A stretch of DNA of 64,000 nucleotides, taken from NCBI RefSeq assembly GCF_018139985.1, contig NZ_JAGSOU010000015.1, forward strand, positions 1 to 64,000, written 5' to 3'. Every line of letters begins with the position of its first letter. Position 1 is the first letter of the stretch. The notes beneath the pieces are model-generated. The model worked only from the letters and a program-made list of their open reading frames with translations. It searched no databases and was not told where the DNA came from. The position numbers and the translations under genes are program-made. This document shows, piece by piece, positions 37,073 through 46,908 of the stretch. This stretch comes from Actibacterium sp. MT2.3-13A (GTDB lineage: Bacteria > Pseudomonadota > Alphaproteobacteria > Rhodobacterales > Rhodobacteraceae).

Positions 37073-37612
37073 ATGGATGAGGCATTGAGGACGCGCTGCG
37101 GCGGCGCATGTGAATTGTGCGGCGGCACCGAGGGGCTGACCGCCGTGGCGGTTCCGCCGCGCGGGGACGAGGTGGCGCTGTGCGCGACCTGCGCCGAACA
37201 GGCGGCCGGCGGCGCGCCCGACCCGCAGCACCTGCGCTGCCTGCAAGCGGCGATGTGGAGCGAGGTGCCCGCCGTGCAGGTCCTCGCCTGGCGGCTGTTG
37301 AAACGCCTGCCCGAGGAGGGCTGGGCGACCGAGGCGCTGGAGATGCTCTATCTCGAGCCCGAGATCCTGGAATGGGCCGAGGCCGGCGCGCCCTCGGACC
37401 TCGTGCACCGCGACAGCAACGGCACGGTCCTGGAGCAGGGCGACACCGTGGTCCTGATCAAGGACCTGCCGGTCAAGGGCGCGGGCTTCACCGCCAAGCG
37501 CGGCACGGCGGTGCGCGGCATCTCGCTGGTGCCCGACAACGCCGAACATATCGAGGGCCGGGTCGAGGGGCAGCGCATCGTGATCCTCACCAAGTTCGTG
37601 AAGAAGCGCTGA
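37073..37612 (+). CDS. YjdM/PhnA-like zinc-ribbon protein
   Basis: A 179-aa protein. N-terminal zinc ribbon with CELCGG (about residue 13) and CATCAEQ (about residue 37). The C-terminal 70 residues (HRDSNGTVLEQGDTVVLIKD onward to the KKR end) match the YjdM (formerly PhnA) domain. Despite old annotations as alkylphosphonate uptake, YjdM's role is unclear. Monocistronic, with a hairpin after it. Confidence 0.88.
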   Translation: MDEALRTRCGGACELCGGTEGLTAVAVPPRGDEVALCATCAEQAAGGAPDPQHLRCLQAAMWSEVPAVQVLAWRLLKRLPEEGWATEALEMLYLEPEILEWAEAGAPSDLVHRDSNGTVLEQGDTVVLIKDLPVKGAGFTAKRGTAVRGISLVPDNAEHIEGRVEGQRIVILTKFVKKR

Positions 37613-37977
37613 GCGCCCCTCCGATCGGATGCCTTCCCGCCGCCGATGGCGTGGCGGGAAGGCCGCAGCGCGGGCGCGCCCGGCCGTTCGGTCGCGGCAT
37701 CTGGTGGGGCGGTGCGCCGAAGGATCCGTCCCGGTCTGAACTCCGGAGCTTGAGGATCCATTCGCATGGTGTGGGGCGAGTGCGGGGCCTGCGCCCGCGG
37801 GCGCCATGTTCGGTCGCCGGCAGCCGCGCATGGCTGGCGAATGGCAACGAGCTTTGAAAATGCAGTGGCCTGCGGTATCGTCGGCCCGTTCACGGGCGGT
37901 CGCTATTGTTGGCAATGTATAAGACACATCAGCTCCCCGGAGCCAGAAAAGATGCCAGGGCCTCCGCACGCGCGACC
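37613..37977. other. Intergenic stretch before glycosyltransferase genes
   Basis: Apart from the hairpin at 37631-37663 I see no gene in these 365 bases. The right part, from about 37840, is less GC-rich and should hold the promoter of the glycosyltransferase gene. Confidence 0.5.
37631..37663 (+). terminator. Hairpin after yjdM-like gene
   Basis: The arms GCCTTCCCGCC and GGCGGGAAGGC form a perfect 11-bp stem with an 11-nt loop, 18 bp after the stop. No T-run follows, so termination is only probable. Confidence 0.45.
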
Positions 37978-39153
37978 ATGGACGTGTCCTTTGTTCTCCC
38001 TTGCCTCAACGAGGCCAAGACCATTGCCTGGTGCGTCAGTCGCGCGCATGAGGCGCTGGATGCGCTGCGGGAGGGGCACGCCCTGACAGGCGAGGTCATC
38101 GTCGCGGACAATGGCTCGACCGATGGCAGCCAGGACCTGGCGCGCGCGGCCGGTGCCCGGGTGATCGACGTCGCTGCGCGCGGCTATGGCGCTGCCCTGC
38201 GCGGCGGGTTCGAAGTGGCCCGGGGCCGAAACCTGGTCATGGGCGACAGCGACCGCTCCTACGATTTCCTCGAGGCGGTGTCGATGGTCCTCGAACTGCA
38301 GGCCGGCGCCGATCTGTGCATGGGGTCACGGTTCAGGGGCGAGATCAAGCCGCGGGCGATGCCGTGGAAAAACCGCCATATCGGCAACCCAATTCTCAGC
38401 GGCATCCTGCGCATGCTATTCCGCACCACCGTCAGCGATGCGCATTGCGGCCTGCGCGCAATTACGGCGGACGCCTACGAGAGGCTCAATCTGTCTTCGA
38501 CGGGGATGGAATTCGCCTCGGAGATGGTATTGAAATCCGTTCTGAAAGGCTATCGCGTGGCGGAGGTGCCGGTGACCCTCTGGCCCGACGGCCGGGGTCG
38601 GCCCCCGCATCTGAACCCCTGGCGGGACGGTCTGCGGCACCTGATCTACATGCTGCTGCTCAGCCCAAGCTGGCTTTTCCTGCTGCCGGCCGCGCTGATG
38701 TTTTCCTTTGGCCTGGTTGTGCTGGCGATCCTGCTCATGGCGGGTGATGCCGAAATGGCCCGCCTGGGGAGCCTCGGGATCGGCGATCACTGGGCGGTCG
38801 CGGCCAGCACGGCGATGATCATGGCCGTGCAGACAACCGCGATCGGGCTGTTCGCGCTGGTCTACAACTGGCGGGAAGGGTTGCGATCGCCGGGCCGGAT
38901 CGCGGCCGCCTTCCTGAGATGGTCGCGACTGCAATACTGGTTGCTGGGCGGGGCGCTTCTGGTTGCTGCCGGCCTGGTATGGGCCGGTTCCATCGCCTTG
39001 GACTGGATCAATTCGGACTTCGGAGCCCTGGACGAGATGCGGGGGCTGATCGCGGCGGCGACGCTGATCGTGATCGGCTCGCAGATCTTCTTTTCCGGGC
39101 TGCTCATCTCGATCTTTTCGGGGTACCGCGCGCGCCATGCGGTGCTGATCTAG
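37978..39153 (+). CDS. Membrane-bound family 2 glycosyltransferase
   Basis: A 391-aa protein. The GT-A domain opens with MDVSFVLPCLNEAKTIAWCV; DXD-like MGDSDRSYDF lies at about residue 85, and FASEMVLKSVLKG follows. Four transmembrane helices follow from about residue 225, as in polyprenyl-phosphate glycosyltransferases of the DPM1/GtrB type. I chose the ATG at 37978 because family proteins begin there, although no good Shine-Dalgarno is visible; an in-frame ATG lies 24 codons upstream. Likely makes a lipid-linked sugar for surface glycan modification. Confidence 0.85.
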   Translation: MDVSFVLPCLNEAKTIAWCVSRAHEALDALREGHALTGEVIVADNGSTDGSQDLARAAGARVIDVAARGYGAALRGGFEVARGRNLVMGDSDRSYDFLEAVSMVLELQAGADLCMGSRFRGEIKPRAMPWKNRHIGNPILSGILRMLFRTTVSDAHCGLRAITADAYERLNLSSTGMEFASEMVLKSVLKGYRVAEVPVTLWPDGRGRPPHLNPWRDGLRHLIYMLLLSPSWLFLLPAALMFSFGLVVLAILLMAGDAEMARLGSLGIGDHWAVAASTAMIMAVQTTAIGLFALVYNWREGLRSPGRIAAAFLRWSRLQYWLLGGALLVAAGLVWAGSIALDWINSDFGALDEMRGLIAAATLIVIGSQIFFSGLLISIFSGYRARHAVLI

Positions 39154-39162
39154 GGGCGCGCG

Positions 39163-39327
39163 ATGGGGCCCCCGGCACAGCCCGGCGACGAGGCGCTGCG
39201 GCGGCGCACTCTGGCCTTGAGGCCGGTCTGGGGGACGGTTGGAACAGGGCTGGGCCTGGGTCGTCCTGTCGCCGTCGCTTTGCCGCTGGGCGGGCTGGCC
39301 GCGGGCGAGAGGGAGGGCGAAGAGTGA
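39163..39327 (+). CDS. Possible small protein between two glycosyltransferases
   Basis: A 54-codon frame starting ATGGGGCCCCCGGCACAG and ending in a TGA that overlaps the GTG start of the next gene (GTGA). A GGGGC precedes the ATG. The predicted product is Gly/Ala/Arg-rich with no recognisable domain. Coupling by overlap argues for it; unremarkable composition argues against. Confidence 0.35.
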   Translation: MGPPAQPGDEALRRRTLALRPVWGTVGTGLGLGRPVAVALPLGGLAAGEREGEE

Positions 39328-40262
39328 CCCCCTGGCTCAGCGTTCTCATCCCGGTCCACAACGGGGCCGCCACGTTGGAGCGCACCCTTCGCTCGCTGCA
39401 GGGGCAATGCGGGGGCGTCGAAATCGTGCTGGCCGATCAGGGCTCCAGCGACGGCAGCCGCGAGATTGCCGAAAGTTATTCCGACACCTTGCCGCTGCGT
39501 ATCATCGATACCTCCGACAGGACCAACTGGATGGCAAACACCAACGCCGCGCTGCGCGCCGCCCGCGCGCCCTACGCCACGATCCTGCCCCAGGACGACC
39601 TGTGGCGCCCCGGCCGCACCGACCTGCTCCGGATGTTGGCGCGGCGATACCCTCAGGCGGCGATCTGGTCTCACGCCGCCTGCTATGTCGATGCCGGCGC
39701 GCGGCTGAGCGGCCGCTTCGGGCCCGCCTTCGGCCGCCGCCAGCGCCTGGTCTCCGGCGTCGAGGCGTTGTCGGCGCTGATCGTCCAGAACACCCTCGCC
39801 ATGCCGGCGGTGATGTTCCCGCGCGAGCAGGCCCTGGCGACGGGCGGCCTCGATGAAACGCTCTGGTACACCGCCGACTGGGATCTCTGGCTGCGGCTTG
39901 TCGGGCGCGGGCCATTGGCCTGGGCGCCGGCGCGCGCGGTGGCCTTTCGGCTGCACGGGGACGCGCAGACGATCACCGGCTCGCGCGACATCGCCGATTT
40001 CCGCGACCAGCTCACGCGTGTGTACGACCGGCACGCCCCCGCCTCGTCCCGGTTGCGACAGCTTGCGGAGGTGTCGATCGCCGTGAATGTCTGCCTCGCC
40101 GGGCGATACCACAATGTCCCCGGCGCCTGCCGCGGAACCATCCGGCAGCTGGCGGGCCTCGGTCCGCTGGGCCTGTGGCGCTACCTGCGCGACAGCCGCC
40201 TGATTGCGCGCGTCCTGCCCCGGCTGCGGGCGAATCTTCTGCGCGGCCGCCCGCCGGGTTAG
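39324..40262 (+). CDS. Family 2 glycosyltransferase
   Basis: Cytoplasmic GT-A protein of 312 aa. It starts at GTG 39324 (VTPWLSVLIPVHNGAATLE) behind GGAGGG. The nucleotide-sugar site includes LADQGSSDGSREIAES and the DXD-like PQDDLWRPGR near residue 90; the acceptor region has WYTADWDLWLRL. It lacks membrane helices. It follows the membrane-bound glycosyltransferase and may act on the same glycan. Donor and acceptor unknown. Confidence 0.85.
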   Translation: MTPWLSVLIPVHNGAATLERTLRSLQGQCGGVEIVLADQGSSDGSREIAESYSDTLPLRIIDTSDRTNWMANTNAALRAARAPYATILPQDDLWRPGRTDLLRMLARRYPQAAIWSHAACYVDAGARLSGRFGPAFGRRQRLVSGVEALSALIVQNTLAMPAVMFPREQALATGGLDETLWYTADWDLWLRLVGRGPLAWAPARAVAFRLHGDAQTITGSRDIADFRDQLTRVYDRHAPASSRLRQLAEVSIAVNVCLAGRYHNVPGACRGTIRQLAGLGPLGLWRYLRDSRLIARVLPRLRANLLRGRPPG

Positions 40263-40550
40263 GTCGGTGGCCGGGCACCCCGGGACAGTCTCCGCAAGGT
40301 CGGCGCGCGGGGCGCGCCGACCGAGACCTTCAACGCGCGCGCAGGGGGGGCGAGTTCGAGATTGCCGAGCCCTCCTGCAAGCTGGCGGAACGCGTGACGC
40401 TGCGACAGGCGAACCGGAGCGGGCCGGAAAGCGCCGAGGATGCCCACGCCCGTGCCGATGCCGCAATTTGCACGCTGGGCCGGACGGTCCACGCCGCAGG
40501 CGCGCAATATTCCCGTGACCGGGGCCGGGCCGCTCCGTTAGACAGGTCCC

Positions 40551-42326
40551 ATGACCCAGGACCAGATCATCCTTTTCGCGCTGTTCACCGCGGTCTTCGC
40601 CCTGCTGCTCTGGGGGCGCTGGCGCTATGATCTTGTGGCTTTCGCGGCGCTTCTGGTCGGGGTCGTGCTGGGCGTGGTGCCGGCGCAGGAGGCCTTTGCC
40701 GGTTTCGGCCATCCGGCCACGCTGGTGGTGGCGCTGGTGCTGGTGGTCTCGGCGGGGCTGGTGCGCTCGGGCGCGGTGCTGCTGATCACGCGCACCCTGA
40801 TCGACGCTTCCCGCCCGCTGGGGCAGCACATCGCGCTGATGGGCGGAATCGGCGCGGTGCTGTCCGGCTTCATGAACAACGTCGCCGCGCTGGCGCTGCT
40901 GATGCCGGTCGACATCCAGACTGCGCGCAAGGCCGGGCGCGCGCCGGGGCTGAGCCTGATGCCGCTGAGCTTCGCCACCATCCTGGGCGGCATGGTCACG
41001 CTGATCGGCACGCCGCCCAACATCATCATCGCCACCATCCGCGAGGACAGTCTCGGCACCTCCTTCGCGATGTTCGATTTCGCGCCGGTGGGCGGGCTGG
41101 TGGCCATCGCCGGGATGGTCTTCGTGGCGCTGGTCGGCTGGCGTCTGATCCCGCAGCCCGCCGAGACCCACCGGAACACGACCGAGGAATTCCAGCAATA
41201 TGTCGCCGAACTCACGGTCCCGGAGGGATCGAAACTGGCGGGGATGCGGCTGCATGAGCTTGCCGAGGAGGCGGAGCGCGACGACGTGGCGATCCTTGGC
41301 CTGGTGCGCGACGGCCAGCGGCTCTACGGCCCGCAGCGCGGCGCCATCCTGCGCGAAGGCGACGCGCTGGTGCTGGAGGCCGCGCCCGACGCGCTGGACG
41401 AATTCCGCACCGCGCTGAAGCTCGATTTCGCCGAGGGCGTGCGGCAGGAGCGGTTGCGCGCCGAGGGCGAGGGCGTCATCGCGATCGAGGTCGTGGTGCC
41501 CGAGGGCGCGCGCATCGCCGGGCGCTCGGCGCTGTCGCTGGGCCTGGGCTGGCGGCGGCGCACGGTGCTGATGGGGATCTCGCGCCAGGGCCGCGCGATC
41601 ACCGAGCAGGTGCGCAAGACCAGGGTGCGCCCCGGCGACATCCTGCTTTTGCTGGCGCCGAAGGAGACCGCCCATGACGTGGTCGAGTGGCTGGGCTGCC
41701 TGCCGCTTGCCAGCCGCGGGCTGGCGGTGACCGAGAACAGCAAGACCTGGGCCGCGATAGGACTGTTCGCGGCGGCGGTGCTGGCGGCCAGCGTCGGCTG
41801 GCTCTATCTGCCGGTGGCGCTGGGGCTGGTGGTGGTGGGCTACCTGCTGGCGCGCATCATCCCGCTGTCCGAGGTCTACGGCCATATCGAGTGGCCGGTG
41901 GTGGTCCTGCTTGGTTCAATGATCCCGCTGGGCACGGCGCTGGAGACCTCCGGCGGGACCGAGCTGATCGCCGGCGCGCTGGTCGGGCTGACCGGGGGCT
42001 GGCCGGCCTGGGCGGTGCTGACCGTGCTGATGGTGGTGACGATGACGCTGTCCGACGTGCTGAACAACACCGCCACCACGCTGGTCGCCGCACCCGTGGG
42101 TATCGAGATGGCGCGGGCGCTGGGGGTCAGCCCCGATCCCTTCCTGATGGCGGTCGCGGTGGCCTCGTCCTGCGCCTTTCTCACGCCGATCGGACACAAG
42201 AACAACACCCTGATCCTTGGACCCGGCGGCTACCGCTTCGGCGATTACTGGCGCATGGGGCTGCCGCTGGAGCTGATCGTGATCGTGGTGGCGATCCCGG
42301 CGATTCTGCTGTTCTGGCCGCTGTGA
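40551..42326 (+). CDS. SLC13 family permease with TrkA-C (RCK) domains
   Basis: Transporter of 591 aa. Transmembrane helices in the N- and C-terminal thirds surround a cytoplasmic middle (about residues 205-380) with two TrkA-C domains (for example AGMRLHELAEEAERDDVAIL). Conserved SLC13-type loops are GTPPNIIIA and, near the end, LTPIGHKNNTLILGPGGYRF. Such proteins carry sulfate, dicarboxylates or other anions with sodium; substrate is not assignable. Convergent with a paralogue that ends 22 bp away. Confidence 0.88.
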   Translation: MTQDQIILFALFTAVFALLLWGRWRYDLVAFAALLVGVVLGVVPAQEAFAGFGHPATLVVALVLVVSAGLVRSGAVLLITRTLIDASRPLGQHIALMGGIGAVLSGFMNNVAALALLMPVDIQTARKAGRAPGLSLMPLSFATILGGMVTLIGTPPNIIIATIREDSLGTSFAMFDFAPVGGLVAIAGMVFVALVGWRLIPQPAETHRNTTEEFQQYVAELTVPEGSKLAGMRLHELAEEAERDDVAILGLVRDGQRLYGPQRGAILREGDALVLEAAPDALDEFRTALKLDFAEGVRQERLRAEGEGVIAIEVVVPEGARIAGRSALSLGLGWRRRTVLMGISRQGRAITEQVRKTRVRPGDILLLLAPKETAHDVVEWLGCLPLASRGLAVTENSKTWAAIGLFAAAVLAASVGWLYLPVALGLVVVGYLLARIIPLSEVYGHIEWPVVVLLGSMIPLGTALETSGGTELIAGALVGLTGGWPAWAVLTVLMVVTMTLSDVLNNTATTLVAAPVGIEMARALGVSPDPFLMAVAVASSCAFLTPIGHKNNTLILGPGGYRFGDYWRMGLPLELIVIVVAIPAILLFWPL

Positions 42327-42348
42327 GCCGCGCGCTGCGATCAGGCCG

Positions 42349-44127
42349 TCACAGCGGCCACAGCAACGGGATGATCGCCGAGGCCAGCAGGCCGATCGAC
42401 AGGTTCAGCGGAATGCCCACGCGCAGGAAATCGGTGAAGCGGTAGCCGCCCGCGCCATAGACCAGCATGTTGGTCTGATAGCCGATGGGGGTGGAGAAGC
42501 TGGCCGAGGCGGCCACCATTACCGCCACCACCAGCGGCCGCGGATCGACGCCCAGCGCCTGCCCCAGCCCGATCGCGATCGGGGTGACCACCACCGCCAC
42601 CGCGTTGTTCGACACCAGCTCGGTCAGGATCGAGGTGAGCAGGAAGATCGCCCAGACGATCAGGAAGGGCGGCAGCTTCGCCAGCAGCGGCGCCACCGCG
42701 TTCACGATCATCTGCACCGCGCCCGACGCCTCCAGCGCCGCGCCCACCGCCAGCATCGAGAAGATCAGCGCCAGCAGCCGCCCGTCGATGAAGGAGAACG
42801 CCTCCTCCGCGTCGATGCAGCGCGTCAGCAGCACCAGCGCCACGGCGAAGATCGACAGCATAAGGATCGGCGCCACGTTCAGTGCGGCCAGCGCGACGAT
42901 GCCGATCAGCGCCAGCACCGCCAGCGGCGCATGGGCGCGGCGATAGGCGCGCGCCTTGGGCTGCGAGATGTCCACCAGCTCCATGTCCGCGGCGAGGCGC
43001 TGGATGTCCTCCGGGGCGCCCTCCAGCAGCAGCGTGTCGCCGACCCGCACCACCAGGTCGTCGAGCTGGCGGCCGATGTTCTGGTTGCGCCGGTGCGCGG
43101 CCAGCGGATAGACGCCGTAGCGCCGCCGCAGCCGCAGCGAGCCGAGCGAGCGGCCCACCATCCGGCAGCCCGGCGAGATCAGCACCTCCACCGTGGTGGT
43201 CTGCACCGAGCTCAGCTTGTCCACCATGCGCAGGCTCTTGTTCTGCTGCAGGCCCAGCAGTTCGGCCATCTCGGTGCGCAGCACCACCCGGTCGCCGGCC
43301 TCCAGCGTCACCGTCTCCAGCTCGCGCCGCAGCGAGGCGTCGCCGCGCAGCACGTCGACCAGCCGCACGCCTTCGCGCTTGAACAGGTCGATCTCGTTGA
43401 CGCTCTGGCCGATCAGCTCGCTGTATTCGGGAACGGCGACCTCGGTGAAGAATTTCATCTTCGAGCGCCCCGACAGCAGGCTGGCCATCGACGAGCGCTC
43501 CGGCAGCAGCCGCGGCCCGGCGAAGCGCAGGTAGAGCATCCCCCAGGCCACCAGCACCACCGCCAGCGGCGTTACCTCGAAAATCGTGAAGGGTTCCAGG
43601 CCGTTGGCCCGCGCCACGCCGTCGACCAGCAGGTTGGTCGAGGTGCCGATCAGCGTCAGCATGCCGCCCAGGATCGCCCCGTAGCTGAGCGGGATCAGCA
43701 GCTTGGACGGCGAGATCGACAGGCTGCGGCTGATCTGCACGAAGACCGGTATCATCACCACCACCACCGGGGTGTTCGACACCATGGCCGAGGCCGCCAC
43801 CACGAAGCCCATCAGCGCCCCGACCGCGAGCTTGGGCTTGTTCTTGGCGTTGCGCTCGGCGGCATGGGTGAACCAGTCGAGCGCTCCGGTCCTCACCAGC
43901 GCGCCCATCACGATGAACATCGCCGCGATGGTCCAGGGGGCGGGGTTGGACAGCACCGCGAGCGCCTGCTCGTAGGGCAGAACGCCGGTGATCAGCATAA
44001 CCGAGGCCCCGGCGATGGCGATCACCTCGGCCGGGTAGCGTTCGCGGACGAACAGGATGAACATCACCACCACGACGGCAAGCGACAGCAGCGCGTTTGC
44101 GGCCGGAGACAGGGAAAGGTCGATCAT
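42349..44127 (-). CDS. SLC13 family permease with TrkA-C domains (second copy)
   Basis: A 592-aa paralogue of the neighbouring convergent gene with the same architecture: N-terminal helices, GTSTNLLVDG loop, two central TrkA-C domains (about residues 210-370), C-terminal helices, and the loop STPIGYQTNMLVYGAGGYRF. Sequence divergence between the two is large, so they are not a recent duplication. Sodium-coupled anion transport is inferred; substrate unknown. Confidence 0.88.
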   Translation of the reverse strand: MIDLSLSPAANALLSLAVVVVMFILFVRERYPAEVIAIAGASVMLITGVLPYEQALAVLSNPAPWTIAAMFIVMGALVRTGALDWFTHAAERNAKNKPKLAVGALMGFVVAASAMVSNTPVVVVMIPVFVQISRSLSISPSKLLIPLSYGAILGGMLTLIGTSTNLLVDGVARANGLEPFTIFEVTPLAVVLVAWGMLYLRFAGPRLLPERSSMASLLSGRSKMKFFTEVAVPEYSELIGQSVNEIDLFKREGVRLVDVLRGDASLRRELETVTLEAGDRVVLRTEMAELLGLQQNKSLRMVDKLSSVQTTTVEVLISPGCRMVGRSLGSLRLRRRYGVYPLAAHRRNQNIGRQLDDLVVRVGDTLLLEGAPEDIQRLAADMELVDISQPKARAYRRAHAPLAVLALIGIVALAALNVAPILMLSIFAVALVLLTRCIDAEEAFSFIDGRLLALIFSMLAVGAALEASGAVQMIVNAVAPLLAKLPPFLIVWAIFLLTSILTELVSNNAVAVVVTPIAIGLGQALGVDPRPLVVAVMVAASASFSTPIGYQTNMLVYGAGGYRFTDFLRVGIPLNLSIGLLASAIIPLLWPL

Positions 44128-44220
44128 GCAATAGGCCCGCCGTTCAATTCAGACCGTATCTTTATCGCCCCCGCGCCCCGGCACAAGCGCCGAGTGGCGC
44201 CGCGTCCCGGCCCCGGCGGA

Positions 44221-45033
44221 TCACGGCGCGGAGGCCTCCAGCCGCCCGCCCACGCGAATCATGCGCACCCGGGTGGCCTTGCCGGTGCGGTCGTCGGTCT
44301 CGACAAAAAGCCCCGACAGGGTCGCCTCGCCGCTGGCCGGGGTGAAGCGGTTCTTGGCCATGCCGGTGATGAAGCGGCGCAGCGGCTCGGCCTTGTCCAT
44401 GCCGATGACCGAGTTGTAGTCGCCGCACATCCCGGCATCGGACTGGAATGCGGTGCCGCCGGGCAGGATCTGCGCGTCCCCGGTGGGCACATGGGTGTGG
44501 GTGCCGACCACCACGCTGGCGCGCCCGTCGCACCAATGCCCCATCGCCATCTTCTCCGAGGTCGCCTCGCAATGGATGTCCACCAGAGTGGCCTGCGCGA
44601 GTCCGCCCAGCGGATGCGCCCGCAGCACCTGGTCGATCGCCGAGAACGGATCGTCGAAGGGCCGCTTCATGAAGACCTGCCCCAGAACCTGCGCCACCAG
44701 CACCTTGCGCCCGCCGGTGGCGGTGAACAGCCGCGCGCCCTTGCCCGGGGCCTCCCGGGCGTAGTTCAGCGGCCTCAGGATGCGCGGCTCCTGCTCGATG
44801 AAGCTGAGCATGTCCTTCTGGTCGAAGGCGTGATCGCCCAGCGTCAGGCAATCGGCCCCGGCCTCCAGCAGGCCCTTGGCGTGGGCGGCGGTCAGCCCGT
44901 GGCCCGAGCTTGCGTTCTCGCCATTGACCACGACGAAATCCAGCCCCCACTCCCGGCGCAGGCCGGGCAGGCGCTCCTGGATGGCCGCGCGCCCGGCGCG
45001 GCCCATCACATCTCCGAGAAACAGTATCTTCAT
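44221..45033 (-). CDS. YmdB-like metallophosphoesterase (TIGR00282 family)
   Basis: Calcineurin-like phosphodiesterase of 270 aa. Metal ligands: Asp in MKILFLGDVMGRAGR, Asn in FVVVNGENASSGHG, Asp/His in LTLGDHAFDQ, and His pair in VVGTHTHVPTGD; the family marker ECR-like VDIHCEATSEKMAMG is present. The B. subtilis relative hydrolyses cyclic nucleotides. I chose the ATG at 45033, where family sequences start. Confidence 0.92.
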   Translation of the reverse strand: MKILFLGDVMGRAGRAAIQERLPGLRREWGLDFVVVNGENASSGHGLTAAHAKGLLEAGADCLTLGDHAFDQKDMLSFIEQEPRILRPLNYAREAPGKGARLFTATGGRKVLVAQVLGQVFMKRPFDDPFSAIDQVLRAHPLGGLAQATLVDIHCEATSEKMAMGHWCDGRASVVVGTHTHVPTGDAQILPGGTAFQSDAGMCGDYNSVIGMDKAEPLRRFITGMAKNRFTPASGEATLSGLFVETDDRTGKATRVRMIRVGGRLEASAP

Positions 45034-45340
45034 GCGCCATGGCCTAGGCGCGCGGGGCCGGAAGGGCAAGTGACAATTGCGCCCGATGCGCGCGCCTTCC
45101 GGCGCGACGCGTGCATCGGGGCCGCGCCGTTGGCCCCGCGGGCCGTCGTCCCTGCGCCGCACGGGATCGCCGGGGTCGGAGACGGGGCAGGCCCGTATTC
45201 CCCGATGACGTTATCGAGGGATTCGACAGGCCGCCCGTGCGATCGCCGGGGACGCTTCAAGCGGGAAGGGGCGGAAAAACGGGACCAAGCCACGCCGCTG
45301 CGGCGAAGATGCTGTTCGAAGATCTGTTGCGAGGGAATTT
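45034..45340. other. Intergenic stretch, no gene seen
   Basis: These 307 bases lie between the YmdB-like gene start and the 3' end of tRNA-Ala. I see no coding region with a start signal and no RNA gene. Confidence 0.5.
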
Positions 45341-45757
<417 letters not shown>

Positions 45758-46096
45758 GGGGGCAGGATAGCAGGGATCGGGGCGGCGGGGGAGGGCGGCG
45801 CCGATTGCCATCCGGCCAGCGGCGCCACGTCTGCCCCAGAGTCGCGCCCGGCCCGAGGGTGGGTGCGGAACGCGCCCTTGGTGACCCAAGGGGCTCATCT
45901 TGCCGTCAGAGAACAGCTCCGCCCGGGGCGCTTGCGGCCCGGGCCGCGCCGACCCGCCCCCCAGGGGCGGCGCGATTGCGCCACCCCTCGGGTCGGTCGC
46001 GGCCCTACTGATAACATTGCAATTTTTGTGAAGTCTTCTCATGGTTGAACGTAGCGAATATCAAAACTCGCGTTTTTCAAATGAGTTCCACGTTCA
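45758..46096. other. Intergenic composition boundary
   Basis: No gene seen in 339 bases. Up to about 46005 the sequence is GC-rich chromosomal type; after it the composition turns abruptly AT-rich and stays so through the DUF3800 gene. An 8-bp inverted repeat TTGAACGT/ACGTTCAA (46045-46052 and 46090-46097) flanks the presumed promoter. Confidence 0.5.
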
Positions 46097-46903
46097 ATGA
46101 CTTGCAGTGTATTTATTGATGAAAGCGGAGAGGCCGGTATCGCAAAGGTGCGCTCGGATACATCAGGTGGAGCGTCGCCATACTTCGTACTGGCAGCTGC
46201 AGTGATGCCAAGGGCCGTGAAGATTTCGGCGACATCAGTTCTCGACGAGGTACTGAAAACAATTCCCAAAAAATGGTCACACGCAACCGAACTTAATCAT
46301 TACCAAACGGTTTTCTGGGCGCGCACCGCCACTAAGGTCAATCTCCGCTTCTTCGCCGTGATTTCGAATAAGAGCACGCTTGGAAGCTACTCTGAGCGAA
46401 TCCGAAAGGATCCCGACAAGTTCTACAACAAATGTGCGGTGTATTTGCTCGAGCGTGTTGGGCAGTACCTGACAGCGAAAGGCATGGCTGGAACGCCGCC
46501 CGAAGTTTGCTTCGAAAAGAAAAACCACGATTACGATGCGATGCGCCGGTATCTTAGTGCGATTAAGGAAAAGCCGATGCACACAGATGCCAAGTATTTG
46601 CGCGTTTTTAATCCGTTTGCGATCACGGCGAAAACCAAGACTGAAGAGCCATTATTGCGGTATGCAGACTTGGCTGCCCATGCAGCCTATCAGTGTGCGA
46701 ACAAGACCAAGACGAATTTTAATATCCCGGAACCGAGATACCTCGAGGAACTAGCTAATCGGTTCGGAGCAGACGAGCGAGGTAATGTAATAGGGCGTGG
46801 AATAAAATGCATCCACAGCGTTGAAGATCTCTGTTTGGACGCGGATGTCGCTAGGAAACTACGTTCACTAAAAGCCATGCCAATGCAGCCTGTGAAAAGG
46901 TGA
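46097..46903 (+). CDS. DUF3800 domain protein
   Basis: A 268-aa protein with the N-terminal signature SVFIDESGEAG, an ASPYFVLAAAV strand, and the later EEPLLRYADLAAHAAYQ helix that define DUF3800, an RNase H-like-fold family of unknown function often found on mobile or defence-associated DNA. Codon use and base composition are clearly more AT-rich than all neighbours, indicating recent acquisition. No good Shine-Dalgarno precedes the ATG. Convergent with uvrB, with a 5-bp gap. Confidence 0.85.
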   Translation: MTCSVFIDESGEAGIAKVRSDTSGGASPYFVLAAAVMPRAVKISATSVLDEVLKTIPKKWSHATELNHYQTVFWARTATKVNLRFFAVISNKSTLGSYSERIRKDPDKFYNKCAVYLLERVGQYLTAKGMAGTPPEVCFEKKNHDYDAMRRYLSAIKEKPMHTDAKYLRVFNPFAITAKTKTEEPLLRYADLAAHAAYQCANKTKTNFNIPEPRYLEELANRFGADERGNVIGRGIKCIHSVEDLCLDADVARKLRSLKAMPMQPVKR

Positions 46904-46908
46904 ATAGG

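Noticed and set aside
40263-40550. Minus-strand 82-codon frame between the glycosyltransferase and SLC13 genes
   Set aside because: No Shine-Dalgarno and a biased Arg/Ala/Pro composition; I see nothing to support it.
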